From: DTU018 sp003444615
GTDB taxonomy: Bacteria > Bacillota > Syntrophomonadia > Syntrophomonadales > Syntrophomonadaceae
Reading direction: 5' to 3'
Assembly: GCA_049656905.1 (NCBI GenBank)
Contig: JBASMO010000023.1
Location: 1 to 27,810, forward strand
Length of the DNA: 27,810 nt
Under the pieces are notes generated by a model. That model was not told the origin of the DNA, ran no database searches, and saw only the letters and a program-made list of their open reading frames with translations. This document shows positions 14,628 through 23,156 of this stretch, piece by piece. The first letter of the stretch is position 1. Each line of letters begins with the position of its first letter. The position numbers were made by a program, and so were the translations under genes.

Positions 14628-16526
14628 CTACAGTTTAACGCGCATATCCCCTACTCGGCGTGTAAAGCGAATCCTATCATAATATTCCACCAGAGGCAGG
14701 GCGTACTTGCGAGAGGTATCGAACAAGTCTCTGGCAGTGGCTAAGCTCAACTCTTTGTCCTCGCAAAAATACTTGTCCAGCCTGGCTTTCCCTTCTTCAA
14801 TAGCCTGTGTGGAAAAATAAACATCCTGACTGACTTTGACCACTTGCTGTTCATGGAGCAGATAGGCCAGCAGTTCCTGAAAATATGCTTCCTCTAAACC
14901 TAGCTCCTGGCGCAGTTCCTCCGGTGAGGGAGGATTAAATAGACGCTGCTTCAGAATGGCCATCATTTGCTCTAGAATCCGCTCATCATCTTGGCTGGGC
15001 TTGGGCTTGAATCCGGGCAAGGCTAATAAATTGCTGCTGCTGTTAATTTTCCCGTTAGTTTCTAGCCTCTTTAATATAGCATTAAAGGTTTTACCATTAA
15101 TAGCTGGAAAATGGCGGCTGCGCATATCCTCCTTTGGATAACCTGGCCTGAGTGGATAACTCTGTTGATAGTCTGCCAGGGTCTTTTCCATCTTGCCGCT
15201 AATCATATCCAAGCCGTACTGGCTTATATATTCACCGTTTTTTAAGTCATAAATCTGTTCATCGTCTAAAAGCTGAATTATTTCGTTTTTGATATCCTCT
15301 TCCTTGGCCCCGATCTTTTTGGTTAACTCAGCCAAAGTCAAGGGGTGTTCCGGTTGGGAATGCATTTCCTGCAATAAGAGTTCATAGAGACTGCCTTCTT
15401 CTTTGGTGGCTAACTGCTCCAGAACTTCTTCCTTAAAACGTTTCTGTTTAGGTGCATTAGCATCAATTATGGTTCCCCCACCTATAGTGGTAACCGGTGA
15501 ATAGTAGCGAATGACAAAGGGGTCCCCTTTATAGGCTACAATAGGTTTTTCCAAAACAATCTGGGCATAAGCCTCCTCACCAGGCTGCTGTTCGTCACGA
15601 TCCAGCAGTACAATTCGCCCCAAGGCTTCGTCGGTTCCCAGGTGAAAACGAACCCGGTTCCAATTCTTCAGGTTACGGGGTGAGGAGGGCAGCAGTCTTA
15701 AGCGCACATCAACCCTATATGAGGGAGTTAGATATCCCGGGCTGGCCAGTAAATATCCCCTCCGTATTTCCGCCACGTCAATACCTTGCAGATTAACGGC
15801 TACCCGCTGACCGGCATAGGCAGTGGCTACTTTTTCATTGTGCACCTGCAGGGTTCTCACTCTTACCGGACGTTGGACCGGCATCAATTCCAAGGTATCC
15901 CCTTGCTGAATCTGACCTGACCATAAGGTACCTGTCACCACAGTTCCAAAACCGGGCATAGTAAAGACACGATCAATAGGCAGACGGGCATAACCGAAAA
16001 CCGGTTTTTCCTGAACTTCCGCCGCCATGGCTTCGATAGCTGCCATAAGTTCATCAAGACCCTGTCCGCTTACAGCCGAAACGGGTATAAGCGGCGCCCC
16101 TTTGAGAATAGATTTGTCAATATACTGGCGGATCTCATCTTCCATGAGCATCAGCCATTCTTCATCCACCAGATCAGTTTTGGTGATTACTACGATCCCC
16201 TTACGCACATTGAGCAGTTCAATGATGTCCATGTGTTCACGGGTTTGGGGCATAATTCCTTCATCAGCAGCGATGGTCAATAACACCATGTCTATACCAA
16301 AAGCACCTGCCACCATGTGGCGGATAAACCTTTCGTGCCCAGGCATGTCTACGATGGCAGCCTTTTGTCCACTAGGAAGGGTGAAGGGCGCAAACCCCAA
16401 CTCTATAGATATCCCCCGCTGTTTCTCTTCCTTGAGCCGATCGGTTTCTATTCCGGTTATAGCCTTAACCAGAGTTGTTTTGCCGTGATCTATATGCCCG
16501 GCTGTACCAATAACTAGCCTTTTCAA
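14628..16526 (-). CDS. selB: selenocysteine-specific elongation factor SelB
   Basis: A 632-residue GTPase that carries Sec-tRNA(Sec) to UGA codons marked by a SECIS hairpin. The G domain shows AGHIDHGKTTL (P-loop), KQRGISIELGFAP (switch I), DMPGHERFI (G3), TKTDLVD (G4) and SAVSGQG (G5). EF-Tu-like domains 2 and 3 follow, then a C-terminal half of repeated winged-helix domains (about 370-632) that bind the SECIS RNA. Full length for the family. The start is a TTG that overlaps the selA stop codon as TTGA, so the two are translationally coupled. RNA-binding specificity cannot be inferred. Confidence 0.97.
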   Translation of the reverse strand: MKRLVIGTAGHIDHGKTTLVKAITGIETDRLKEEKQRGISIELGFAPFTLPSGQKAAIVDMPGHERFIRHMVAGAFGIDMVLLTIAADEGIMPQTREHMDIIELLNVRKGIVVITKTDLVDEEWLMLMEDEIRQYIDKSILKGAPLIPVSAVSGQGLDELMAAIEAMAAEVQEKPVFGYARLPIDRVFTMPGFGTVVTGTLWSGQIQQGDTLELMPVQRPVRVRTLQVHNEKVATAYAGQRVAVNLQGIDVAEIRRGYLLASPGYLTPSYRVDVRLRLLPSSPRNLKNWNRVRFHLGTDEALGRIVLLDRDEQQPGEEAYAQIVLEKPIVAYKGDPFVIRYYSPVTTIGGGTIIDANAPKQKRFKEEVLEQLATKEEGSLYELLLQEMHSQPEHPLTLAELTKKIGAKEEDIKNEIIQLLDDEQIYDLKNGEYISQYGLDMISGKMEKTLADYQQSYPLRPGYPKEDMRSRHFPAINGKTFNAILKRLETNGKINSSSNLLALPGFKPKPSQDDERILEQMMAILKQRLFNPPSPEELRQELGLEEAYFQELLAYLLHEQQVVKVSQDVYFSTQAIEEGKARLDKYFCEDKELSLATARDLFDTSRKYALPLVEYYDRIRFTRRVGDMRVKL

Positions 16527-17959
16527 TGCTGTACCCCTTTCTGTGCTTTTGCCTCCAGATCATGCAGTACCTGGTATATTTTTTTGGCCAGTATGGCTGC
16601 GTCTCCTTCTAAAAGAGTGCGTACACTGATCAGCATACGGTCTTCCTGTCTCCTGGTTAATACGGCTGGATCCTGCCGCCGCAGGCAGGCCGCTACTGTT
16701 TCCAGCTTCAAATCCTGGAATTTTATTTCCACTCCATAACCAGGCAGGCGATAGGTAGGATAAGCCCCTCCCCCTACCATATCCTCTACTTCCACCATGC
16801 TGATGCTTTGCAAAAGGGCCTGCTTGCCGATGGCCGCGTTTAAGATTTCCACCAGCCGTTCAGCGCGCTGCCGCAGTTCATCGCTGCTCAGGCTTAGCAT
16901 ATGTATCACCGGCAGGTTTTTCTCCGGAAAGCCGGCCAGGTATTCTATCAAGGTGGCTTCCAAAGCAGCAATGGTCAATTTATCAACCCTTAAGGCCCGG
17001 GTTAGTTGATTCTTTTTCATGGCTTCTATATATTCTTTCCGGCCTACAATAATGCCCGCCTGGGGCCCTCCCAATAACTTATCTCCACTAAAGGTTATCA
17101 CGTCCGCACCAGCTTCTACGCACTGCTGAACGGTGGGTTCATCACCTAATCCACAGCTGGGGGGAATGAATAGAATACCGCTGCCCAAATCCTTCATTAC
17201 CGGCAGGTTAGCATCTCGTCCTAACTTAACCAGATCAGATAAGGCCACTTCGGCAGTAAAACCCTCTATCTTGTAATTAGAGGTATGGGCAGCAAAAAGT
17301 AACCCAGTGTCTTCTCCGATAGCTTCAGCATAGTCGCGTAAATAGGTTTTATTAGTAGTACCTACTTCTTTAAGCAGTGCTCCGCTTAACTTCATGACTT
17401 CAGGAATGCGGAAAGCCCCTCCGATCTCCACCAGCTGCCCACGGGATACTATTACTTCCTTACCCTGGGCTAGGGTATTCAGTCCCAGTAATACGGCGGC
17501 AGCATTGTTATTTACTACCAGAGCCGCTTCCGCCTTAGTGAGACGGCACAGCAATTCTTCCACATGCACATAGCGGGAGCCGCGTTCGCCTTTTTCCAGA
17601 TCCAATTCCAGGTTGTTATAAAAGGTTCCCATCTCATGCAAATAATTTAAGGCCGTCTTAGACAAGGGGGCTCGTCCCAGGTTGGTATGCAGCACTACTC
17701 CGGTACCATTAATAACCCGTTTCAATGTACCCTGAGTGAGAGTTTCTATCCGTTGCTGTAAATCCTGGCAAATCCATGCGCTTATCTGGCTGCGATCCAC
17801 TTCACTGTCGCTAAGTCTCAGTCTGGTCCGGGCAGCATCTATTGCTTCCCGCAACAGCTGCACCACAAAAGTGCGCTGGTATTTTTGTAAGTGATCCTGT
17901 ACACGATGGTCTGATAGCAGTTCGTCAACGGACGGAATGTTTTTTAGGCTGTTCACCAT
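16523..17959 (-). CDS. selA: L-seryl-tRNA(Sec) selenium transferase SelA
   Basis: A 478-residue PLP enzyme that converts Ser-tRNA(Sec) to Sec-tRNA(Sec) using selenophosphate. The PLP lysine is in ITFSGDKLLGGPQAGI, and the N-terminal tRNA-binding part carries VINGTGVVLHTNLGRAPL and RGSRYVHVEELLCRLT, as in bacterial SelA decamers. Full length for the family. The ribosome site AAGGAGG lies within the last codons of the upstream ykvI-like gene, and only one base separates that stop codon from this ATG. selD, which supplies selenophosphate, is not in the window. Confidence 0.97.
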   Translation of the reverse strand: MVNSLKNIPSVDELLSDHRVQDHLQKYQRTFVVQLLREAIDAARTRLRLSDSEVDRSQISAWICQDLQQRIETLTQGTLKRVINGTGVVLHTNLGRAPLSKTALNYLHEMGTFYNNLELDLEKGERGSRYVHVEELLCRLTKAEAALVVNNNAAAVLLGLNTLAQGKEVIVSRGQLVEIGGAFRIPEVMKLSGALLKEVGTTNKTYLRDYAEAIGEDTGLLFAAHTSNYKIEGFTAEVALSDLVKLGRDANLPVMKDLGSGILFIPPSCGLGDEPTVQQCVEAGADVITFSGDKLLGGPQAGIIVGRKEYIEAMKKNQLTRALRVDKLTIAALEATLIEYLAGFPEKNLPVIHMLSLSSDELRQRAERLVEILNAAIGKQALLQSISMVEVEDMVGGGAYPTYRLPGYGVEIKFQDLKLETVAACLRRQDPAVLTRRQEDRMLISVRTLLEGDAAILAKKIYQVLHDLEAKAQKGVQH

Positions 17960-17960
17960 T

Positions 17961-19055
17961 TTACCTCCTTAGCCCCCAGTATAGCTGGCATATATTATAA
18001 TACATTCGCTGCAGGATGTCTTTTCCAGCCTGCCCTATAATAACTATTACTATTATCAGTCCTAACATACCGAATATGGGATATATTCTACCCACTAAAA
18101 GAGAAAAATCCTGCATGGAAAGAGGCAGGGCCAGGGTACTGCACATGATAAGACACCAACTATAGCTAAACCCAGAGAACTCGGCGATGCGCTGGGTAAA
18201 TCCATAGGTGTTAGCAATAGCAGTAGTTAAAATTCCTAACCACAGTACCACCGTATAAACATATTTAGTGTAAATAGAAATCTGACCAGCTACATACAGC
18301 ATAGGAACCTGGTAATGGGTAATTATAGGCAAGAACCGGGACAAAGCTAAATAATTCAATACTACCAGCAGCCCCAGCAAAAATCCTCCCCAGGCCGCGC
18401 CAATTATACCGTCACGGCGCCGACTCACACTTTGGTACTCAGTTAATACCACCATGGCTAAAGCAAAATTATAAGCCACGTACAATATAGCGGATAAGAC
18501 CCATAATTGCTGGGCGTTACCGCTCAAGTAAACCGTGTAGACTTCCGCCTGGCTTCCGTCCACAAACAAGGCGGCATAAACGGAGATGGCCAGGAGCAAA
18601 ATCAATTTAATTGGCACCAGCAGATTATAGGAATAAATCATGCCTTTCCTCCCGGCTAACAGGAATACTACCACCAATATATAAGCCATGAATATCCCCA
18701 GGATTTTGGGCAGATATAAATGCTCATAAAAGACCGCTCCGCTAGCTGAAAACATAGTAGAGATGCCCAGAAACAAAAAAACAGCCAGCAGTGTATCAAT
18801 GACCGGACTAAGCTTTTCTCCCACTGTTTTGGCGAGCAGGTCCTGGTAATTAGAAACTTGGAAGCGATGGGACAGATGAAGCAACAATCCCCCCATTAAA
18901 GCAAACAGAAAGGTAGCCGTTAGAGCCCCGGTTAAGCCGCAACTTCCATAGTTTACAAAGAACTGCATTATTTCCTGTCCTGAGGCAAAGCCTGCTCCTA
19001 TCACGGCTCCCAGATAGCCCATAACCAACATAAGCCGGACTTTCAGATGCTTCAT
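17961..19055 (-). CDS. YkvI-like polytopic membrane transporter
   Basis: A 364-residue integral membrane protein with about ten hydrophobic helices. It opens with MGYLGAVIGAGFASGQEIMQ, an unwound-helix motif (GxxGAGFASGxE) shared by the YkvI family within the APC/LeuT-type transporters. No substrate is established for the family. It is the first gene of the run and is translationally linked to selA: the selA ribosome site is inside its last codons. Supply of a selenium-containing or related compound is therefore an attractive inference, with no direct support in the sequence. The ATG at 19055 has AGGAGA upstream. Confidence 0.82.
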   Translation of the reverse strand: MKHLKVRLMLVMGYLGAVIGAGFASGQEIMQFFVNYGSCGLTGALTATFLFALMGGLLLHLSHRFQVSNYQDLLAKTVGEKLSPVIDTLLAVFLFLGISTMFSASGAVFYEHLYLPKILGIFMAYILVVVFLLAGRKGMIYSYNLLVPIKLILLLAISVYAALFVDGSQAEVYTVYLSGNAQQLWVLSAILYVAYNFALAMVVLTEYQSVSRRRDGIIGAAWGGFLLGLLVVLNYLALSRFLPIITHYQVPMLYVAGQISIYTKYVYTVVLWLGILTTAIANTYGFTQRIAEFSGFSYSWCLIMCSTLALPLSMQDFSLLVGRIYPIFGMLGLIIVIVIIGQAGKDILQRMYYNICQLYWGLRR

Positions 19056-19168
19056 TGGCTTCTCCTAATCTGGCATATGGTAATAAGTATTCGCTTTTAA
19101 TTGGAAATACAGCATAAAAATATTGGCAGGCGTGAAAAATGATACAAAGCAGCCTAGGAGGGACTGAA

Positions 19169-19777
19169 TTGTCACTTATAAAACAATCGCCTCAACATGA
19201 GAGCCTGTCAGTTCATTATGAAGATCCTCTTAGTTTTTCTCGCATAGAGCGAACTGTTTATTCCTTTTTGTTGTCTTTAAATCCTGATTATACAAGGGAA
19301 ATAGCCTTTGTCTGTGTTGGTACTGACCGGGCCACCGGAGATTGTCTGGGTCCCCTGGTAGGAACGCGGCTTAAGAGCTTCAGCCGTACTATGAACATAT
19401 ATGGCACCCTACAGGAGCCCACCCATGCTACCAATATAACCCAGGTGCTGGACTCACTGCGGCAGAACTATGACAATCCATTGATCATAGCCGTGGATGC
19501 CTGTCTGGGAAGTTACGAAAGGATCGGGTTTATTAATATTAAGAAGGGAAGCCTTAAACCAGGTACTGCCTTAAACAAGACTCTGCCTGCCATAGGAGAT
19601 TTTCACATTTCTGGGGTAGTAAATGTGGGAGGCTTTTTGGAGCATATGGTTTTGCAGAATACCCGTTTGTATCTGGTTTACCAAATGGCGGATATAATAG
19701 CGCGGGGGCTGTTTATGGCCTACAGCCGTTTTGACCATGAGAACCGCTTTCGGTCCACCGCTTCCACTAATGGATAG
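19169..19777 (+). CDS. yyaC: YyaC-like sporulation protein (GPR/hydrogenase-maturation-protease fold, DUF1256)
   Basis: A protein of about 202 residues found in endospore formers. The family motif FVCVGTDRATGDCLGPLVG (about residues 46-64), the IIAVDACLGSYERIGFINI strand and the GDFHISGVVNVGGF segment place it in DUF1256, related to the germination protease fold. Its molecular substrate is not settled. The frame is open from an ATG at 19139. An excellent AGGAGGG lies inside that reading frame, six bases ahead of the TTG at 19169, so the TTG is preferred and gives the usual family length. Its presence supports a spore-forming host. Confidence 0.92.
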   Translation: MSLIKQSPQHESLSVHYEDPLSFSRIERTVYSFLLSLNPDYTREIAFVCVGTDRATGDCLGPLVGTRLKSFSRTMNIYGTLQEPTHATNITQVLDSLRQNYDNPLIIAVDACLGSYERIGFINIKKGSLKPGTALNKTLPAIGDFHISGVVNVGGFLEHMVLQNTRLYLVYQMADIIARGLFMAYSRFDHENRFRSTASTNG

Positions 19778-19800
19778 CTATTTTACATGGCGGGATCGGC

Positions 19801-20439
19801 TCATGTTTTCCCCATAGCAGGGGATAGAATATCGATTATTTCATGATCTTCTACAGCTGTAAAATCTTGATAAAACTGGCCCACAGCTAGAAGATTCTCT
19901 GGTACCTCCAGTACCACCATATGGTCTACTTGGTTTATGAGGTCATCGTACACATTTTGGGCACATACAGGAGTAGCTATGATTATACTGGCTGCCCCGG
20001 CTCGTTTAAGATAGTCGACGGAAGCGGCAATAGTAGATCCGGTAGCAATACCATCGTCCACCAACAGCACAGCACGCCCCTCCATGTTCCGTGGGGGTCG
20101 ATTGCTTCTGTATAAACGGGTTTGCCTGATTAACTCTTTTCTGGTTTCCTCTACCGATAATCGACAAATTTCTTCCTCCATGGGGAAATGGGCCTGCCTG
20201 TGCTCGGGCATTATAACCTTGCCATCAGGAGCAACTGCTCCGATTAATGGCTCATCCCAACTAGGTGAACTTATTTTACGCGACAATAGAATGTCTAGTT
20301 CTTTATCAAAGTAGCGGGCGATTATGCCGGCGGGTACTACTCCTCCCCGGGGGATGCCTAAGACTAGATCAAAGCTCAGTTCCCTTTTTTCCAGTTCTTC
20401 AGCAAGCAGGTACCCAGCTTGCTTACGATTCAAAAACAA
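19801..20439 (-). CDS. type I phosphoribosyltransferase family protein
   Basis: A 212-residue protein with the PRPP-binding loop VLLVDDGIATGSTI (about residues 125-138) and the N-terminal VLGIPRGGVVPAG strand, as in Pribosyltran-family enzymes. The specific base or substrate is not evident, and some members act as regulators instead. It starts at a TTG seven bases after the bactofilin stop codon, using AGGTGA inside the end of that gene as ribosome site. This places it third in the M23 peptidase-bactofilin unit. Confidence 0.85.
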   Translation of the reverse strand: MFLNRKQAGYLLAEELEKRELSFDLVLGIPRGGVVPAGIIARYFDKELDILLSRKISSPSWDEPLIGAVAPDGKVIMPEHRQAHFPMEEEICRLSVEETRKELIRQTRLYRSNRPPRNMEGRAVLLVDDGIATGSTIAASVDYLKRAGAASIIIATPVCAQNVYDDLINQVDHMVVLEVPENLLAVGQFYQDFTAVEDHEIIDILSPAMGKT

Positions 20440-20446
20440 CTATAGT

Positions 20447-20857
20447 TCACCTGCCAGATTTTTGCTTTTCCGCCACTTCAAAAAGTTTACTCTTACCACC
20501 TTGGGTTTTTACTTCCCCTTGCCCCATAGAGGTTTTGCCGTTTAGCTGACCACCTTCTTCTACAGTGAAAATGGAACACTGGATGTCACCCACCATTACC
20601 CCAGAGCTGGTCAAATCAAAACGGCCGCTTACATTAGCATTGCCTTCTATTCGACCTGATAGCTGCAAATTGGCTGCTTTAACCTCGCCTTTTACCAGTC
20701 CCTGTTTACCTATGATTAGGTCGCCTTTGATATTAACCTTGCCCTCAACCTTGCCATCAATTCTGACCGAGCCTTGGGATGCTATATTTCCGTTTACCTC
20801 CATCCCCGGAGACAGAAGACTTTCAATATTATCGAAACTCTGTTTACGTCTTTTCAA
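20447..20857 (-). CDS. bactofilin (polymer-forming cytoskeletal protein)
   Basis: About 136 residues. The central part (about 20-110) is a run of short beta-strand turns with spaced glycines and hydrophobics (GSVRIDGKVEGKVNIKGDLI, then GEVKAANLQLSGRIEGNANV), the right-handed beta-helix of bactofilins, flanked by charged disordered ends. Bactofilins self-assemble into filaments that position envelope enzymes. A GTG at 20866 is open in frame, but it is part of the ribosome site AAGGAGTG, so the TTG at 20857, eight bases after AAGGAG, is the likely start. It directly follows an M23 peptidase, a conserved pairing. Confidence 0.92.
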   Translation of the reverse strand: MKRRKQSFDNIESLLSPGMEVNGNIASQGSVRIDGKVEGKVNIKGDLIIGKQGLVKGEVKAANLQLSGRIEGNANVSGRFDLTSSGVMVGDIQCSIFTVEEGGQLNGKTSMGQGEVKTQGGKSKLFEVAEKQKSGR

Positions 20858-20874
20858 TCCAACCACTCCTTAAC

Positions 20875-21810
20875 TTATTCTCCTAAGGGATCAGGTAAAT
20901 ATATCAAGGGATCCAAAGTCTGGTCCCATTTCATAATAGAAAAATGCAGGTGAGGGCCGGTGCTTCTTCCCGTAGTACCCATGCGGGCAATCACTTGTCC
21001 CTTCTTAACTCTGTCCCCTTCCTCCACTAGTAATGCTGAGTTATGGGCATATTTGGTGGTAAAACCATGTCCGTGCTCGATTAGAATAGTACGTCCATAT
21101 ACAGGTTGCCAGCCGGCAAAGACCACTTGGCCGTCGGCAGCGGCACATACCTTGGTGCCAGAATCATTAGCAATATCGATACCATCGTGAAAACTCTCGC
21201 TTCGCCCGCCAAAAGGCGACTTCCTCCAGCCATAGTAAGAACTTATTTCACCTGATGTGGGCCATTGGTTAGGCAGAGATCTAAAATATGCCTTATCATT
21301 GTTAACCTTAGCCAGCAGCTCATCTAATTCCTTTTCCTGAAGGTCCAATTGGTTTTTTATCTGCTGAGCCATAAGATAACTGTCTTCTCCCGTTACCAAG
21401 GCATCTCTCGTCGGCCCACTGCCGCCTTTTCCTCCCCCAGAAGATTCCGTAGTAACGGGAACATCCTCCTGAACACCCATCATTTTCTTAATATCAGCCT
21501 GTTTGCTGAGTAACCTTTCCTGTTGCTGTTCGATGGCTTTTATCTGCTGGTCCAGCAGTTCAATGGTTTGATCTTTGCGCAGGCTGTCCTCTTTTATGGC
21601 TTCTAGCTTGTTATAATCAGCCTGCTTAGTTCCATATAGAGCGGCAATTCCTGCTGAAACAACTACAAACAATAGCACCAATAATGCGGCTACCCGGAGA
21701 GTGGTTTTAGAAACACTAAAACGAATAGTTTTTTCCTGGCTCTGGGGTATAATAATCATGGTTAAGCGAGAAGAGCCATTTGTTGATTTGGTTTTCTTTT
21801 GACTTTTCAT
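20875..21810 (-). CDS. membrane-anchored M23 (LytM-type) metallopeptidase
   Basis: A 311-residue envelope protein. Residues 1-37 are a basic cytoplasmic segment, 38-59 a single membrane helix, 62-110 and 145-175 coiled-coil, with a glycine-rich linker between them. Residues 185-305 are an M23 domain with zinc ligands His208 and Asp212 (FHDGID) and the catalytic GPHLHF (His287, His289). His256 in KYAH is the remaining active-site histidine. All ligands are present, so it is likely an active peptidoglycan endopeptidase. It starts from a good sigma-A promoter and precedes bactofilin by 17 bases. Confidence 0.93.
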   Translation of the reverse strand: MKSQKKTKSTNGSSRLTMIIIPQSQEKTIRFSVSKTTLRVAALLVLLFVVVSAGIAALYGTKQADYNKLEAIKEDSLRKDQTIELLDQQIKAIEQQQERLLSKQADIKKMMGVQEDVPVTTESSGGGKGGSGPTRDALVTGEDSYLMAQQIKNQLDLQEKELDELLAKVNNDKAYFRSLPNQWPTSGEISSYYGWRKSPFGGRSESFHDGIDIANDSGTKVCAAADGQVVFAGWQPVYGRTILIEHGHGFTTKYAHNSALLVEEGDRVKKGQVIARMGTTGRSTGPHLHFSIMKWDQTLDPLIYLPDPLGE

Positions 21811-21880
21811 ACTTGTCCCCGATATATTTGAAATATGATTGCTTTATAAAAGCATTTTTTAGTTTGGCCGTTTTTTTGAA

Positions 21881-21909
21881 ATGATAACAAGGTTTTTTCA
21901 TTTTGTAAA
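21881..21909 (-). promoter_or_regulatory. sigma-A-like promoter of the M23-bactofilin unit
   Basis: On the minus strand TTTACA (21904-21909) and TATCAT (21881-21886) are separated by exactly 17 bases, giving a transcript that starts about 60 bases before the ATG at 21810. A 6-base-pair hairpin (TGCTTT/AAAGCA) lies in that leader. Confidence 0.65.
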
Positions 21910-21944
21910 ACCAAGAGAAATTATCAATAAAGGTGTTGATTGCT

Positions 21945-23105
21945 ATGAAATTGTTATACCTGGATTGTTTTTCCGGAATATCCGGTGATATGTGGATTAG
22001 TTCCTTACTGGATTTAGGTTTGTCTTTAGATGAATTATCCTCATATATAAGTCCACTGGGCCTGCAGGTGGAGTTACAGCAGGAAAGCTGCACCATTTCA
22101 GGAATATCAGCTTGCCGTTTCCGTATTAAGTCCTTGCCCAATCCGCCTCTGCGCCACCTACCTGAGATTCAGGAGATTTTAACCCGGCTGCCTGATGAGC
22201 CCCTGCGTCATAAAGCTAATACGATTTTTACAACTTTAGCTCAAGCCGAAGCGCGTGTGCATGGGGTAAGCCCTCAGGATATTCATTTTCATGAAATCGG
22301 AGCCGTTGATACCATCATTGATGTGGTGGGAGTGCTCTATGGTTTGCAACAGCTGAAAGTAGACGCTGTTTACGCTTCCCCCATACCCTGGCCTAGAGGC
22401 TTTATTTCTATAGATCATGGAACAGTTCCCCTGCCTGCACCTGCTACCGCTGAGCTGTTATGTGGCATTCCCTGTTATGGAGTAGAGGCTGGTATCGAAC
22501 TGGTCACCCCTACTGGGGCCGTCCTGTTAAAAACCTTAGTAAAACAATTTGGTGACTTTCCCGCCTGCTCTCCGCTGGCTATTGGCTATGGGGCCGGTTC
22601 TCTCCAGCGGCACGATAATAAGCCTAATATGGTAAGAGCCATACTGGCGGAGGATAATACTTCCACGTCCTCCTTGGAACCTATAACCGTCTTAGAATGT
22701 GAAATCGACGATATGAATCCGGAGATCTTTACCCATCTTTTTTCCAGCCTGCAAGCTAATACGCAGGTTAAAGATTTCTTTGTGACCCAGGTACAAATGA
22801 AAAAAAACCGGCCTGGTTTTTTGTTAACTCTACTGTGTGACCCGGTCAATAGCCGTGCTTTGGCTGACTGGCTCTTGCTCAATACCACCTCCTTGGGAGT
22901 TAGAATATATGAGCAGCAGCGCTTAATACTGCCCCGCTGGGAAGAAACCATCGCTTCTCCCTGGGGGCCCATCCGTTGCAAGAAAGCTCTTCTGCCTGAT
23001 GGCTCACATCGCTGTAAACCTGAATACGAAGACTGTGTCCAGATAGCTCAGCAACATAACCTGCCCCTCTCCCAAGTTTACTACAAGTTAACCCAACTGG
23101 GTTAA
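21945..23105 (+). CDS. larC: LarC nickel-pincer cofactor nickel chelatase/cyclometallase
   Basis: A protein of 386 residues that inserts nickel into the pyridinium dithiocarboxylate mononucleotide made by LarB and LarE, giving the cofactor of lactate racemase and relatives. Seen: the N-terminal LYLDCFSGISGDMW, the HFHEIGAVDTIIDVVG histidine motif (about residues 112-127), SPIPWPRGFISIDHGTVPLPAPAT, and a C-terminal LECEIDDMNPEIF and PGFLLTLL. The lactobacillus protein is made from two frames by ribosomal frameshifting; here the whole protein is one frame. Although the frame is open from 21933, the ATG at 21945 with AAAGGTG upstream is the better start. larA, larB and larE are not in the window. 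Confidence 0.92.
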   Translation: MKLLYLDCFSGISGDMWISSLLDLGLSLDELSSYISPLGLQVELQQESCTISGISACRFRIKSLPNPPLRHLPEIQEILTRLPDEPLRHKANTIFTTLAQAEARVHGVSPQDIHFHEIGAVDTIIDVVGVLYGLQQLKVDAVYASPIPWPRGFISIDHGTVPLPAPATAELLCGIPCYGVEAGIELVTPTGAVLLKTLVKQFGDFPACSPLAIGYGAGSLQRHDNKPNMVRAILAEDNTSTSSLEPITVLECEIDDMNPEIFTHLFSSLQANTQVKDFFVTQVQMKKNRPGFLLTLLCDPVNSRALADWLLLNTTSLGVRIYEQQRLILPRWEETIASPWGPIRCKKALLPDGSHRCKPEYEDCVQIAQQHNLPLSQVYYKLTQLG

Positions 23106-23156
23106 CACTAAGGATGAGGTTTTAACCTATTTGTTTTTTTGGAGGTGATCTATACC

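Noticed and set aside
23118..23140. Possible terminator after larC (AGGT/ACCT stem with a later T run)
   Set aside because: The stem is only four base pairs and the T run is several bases away; it is more likely the leader of the small membrane gene.
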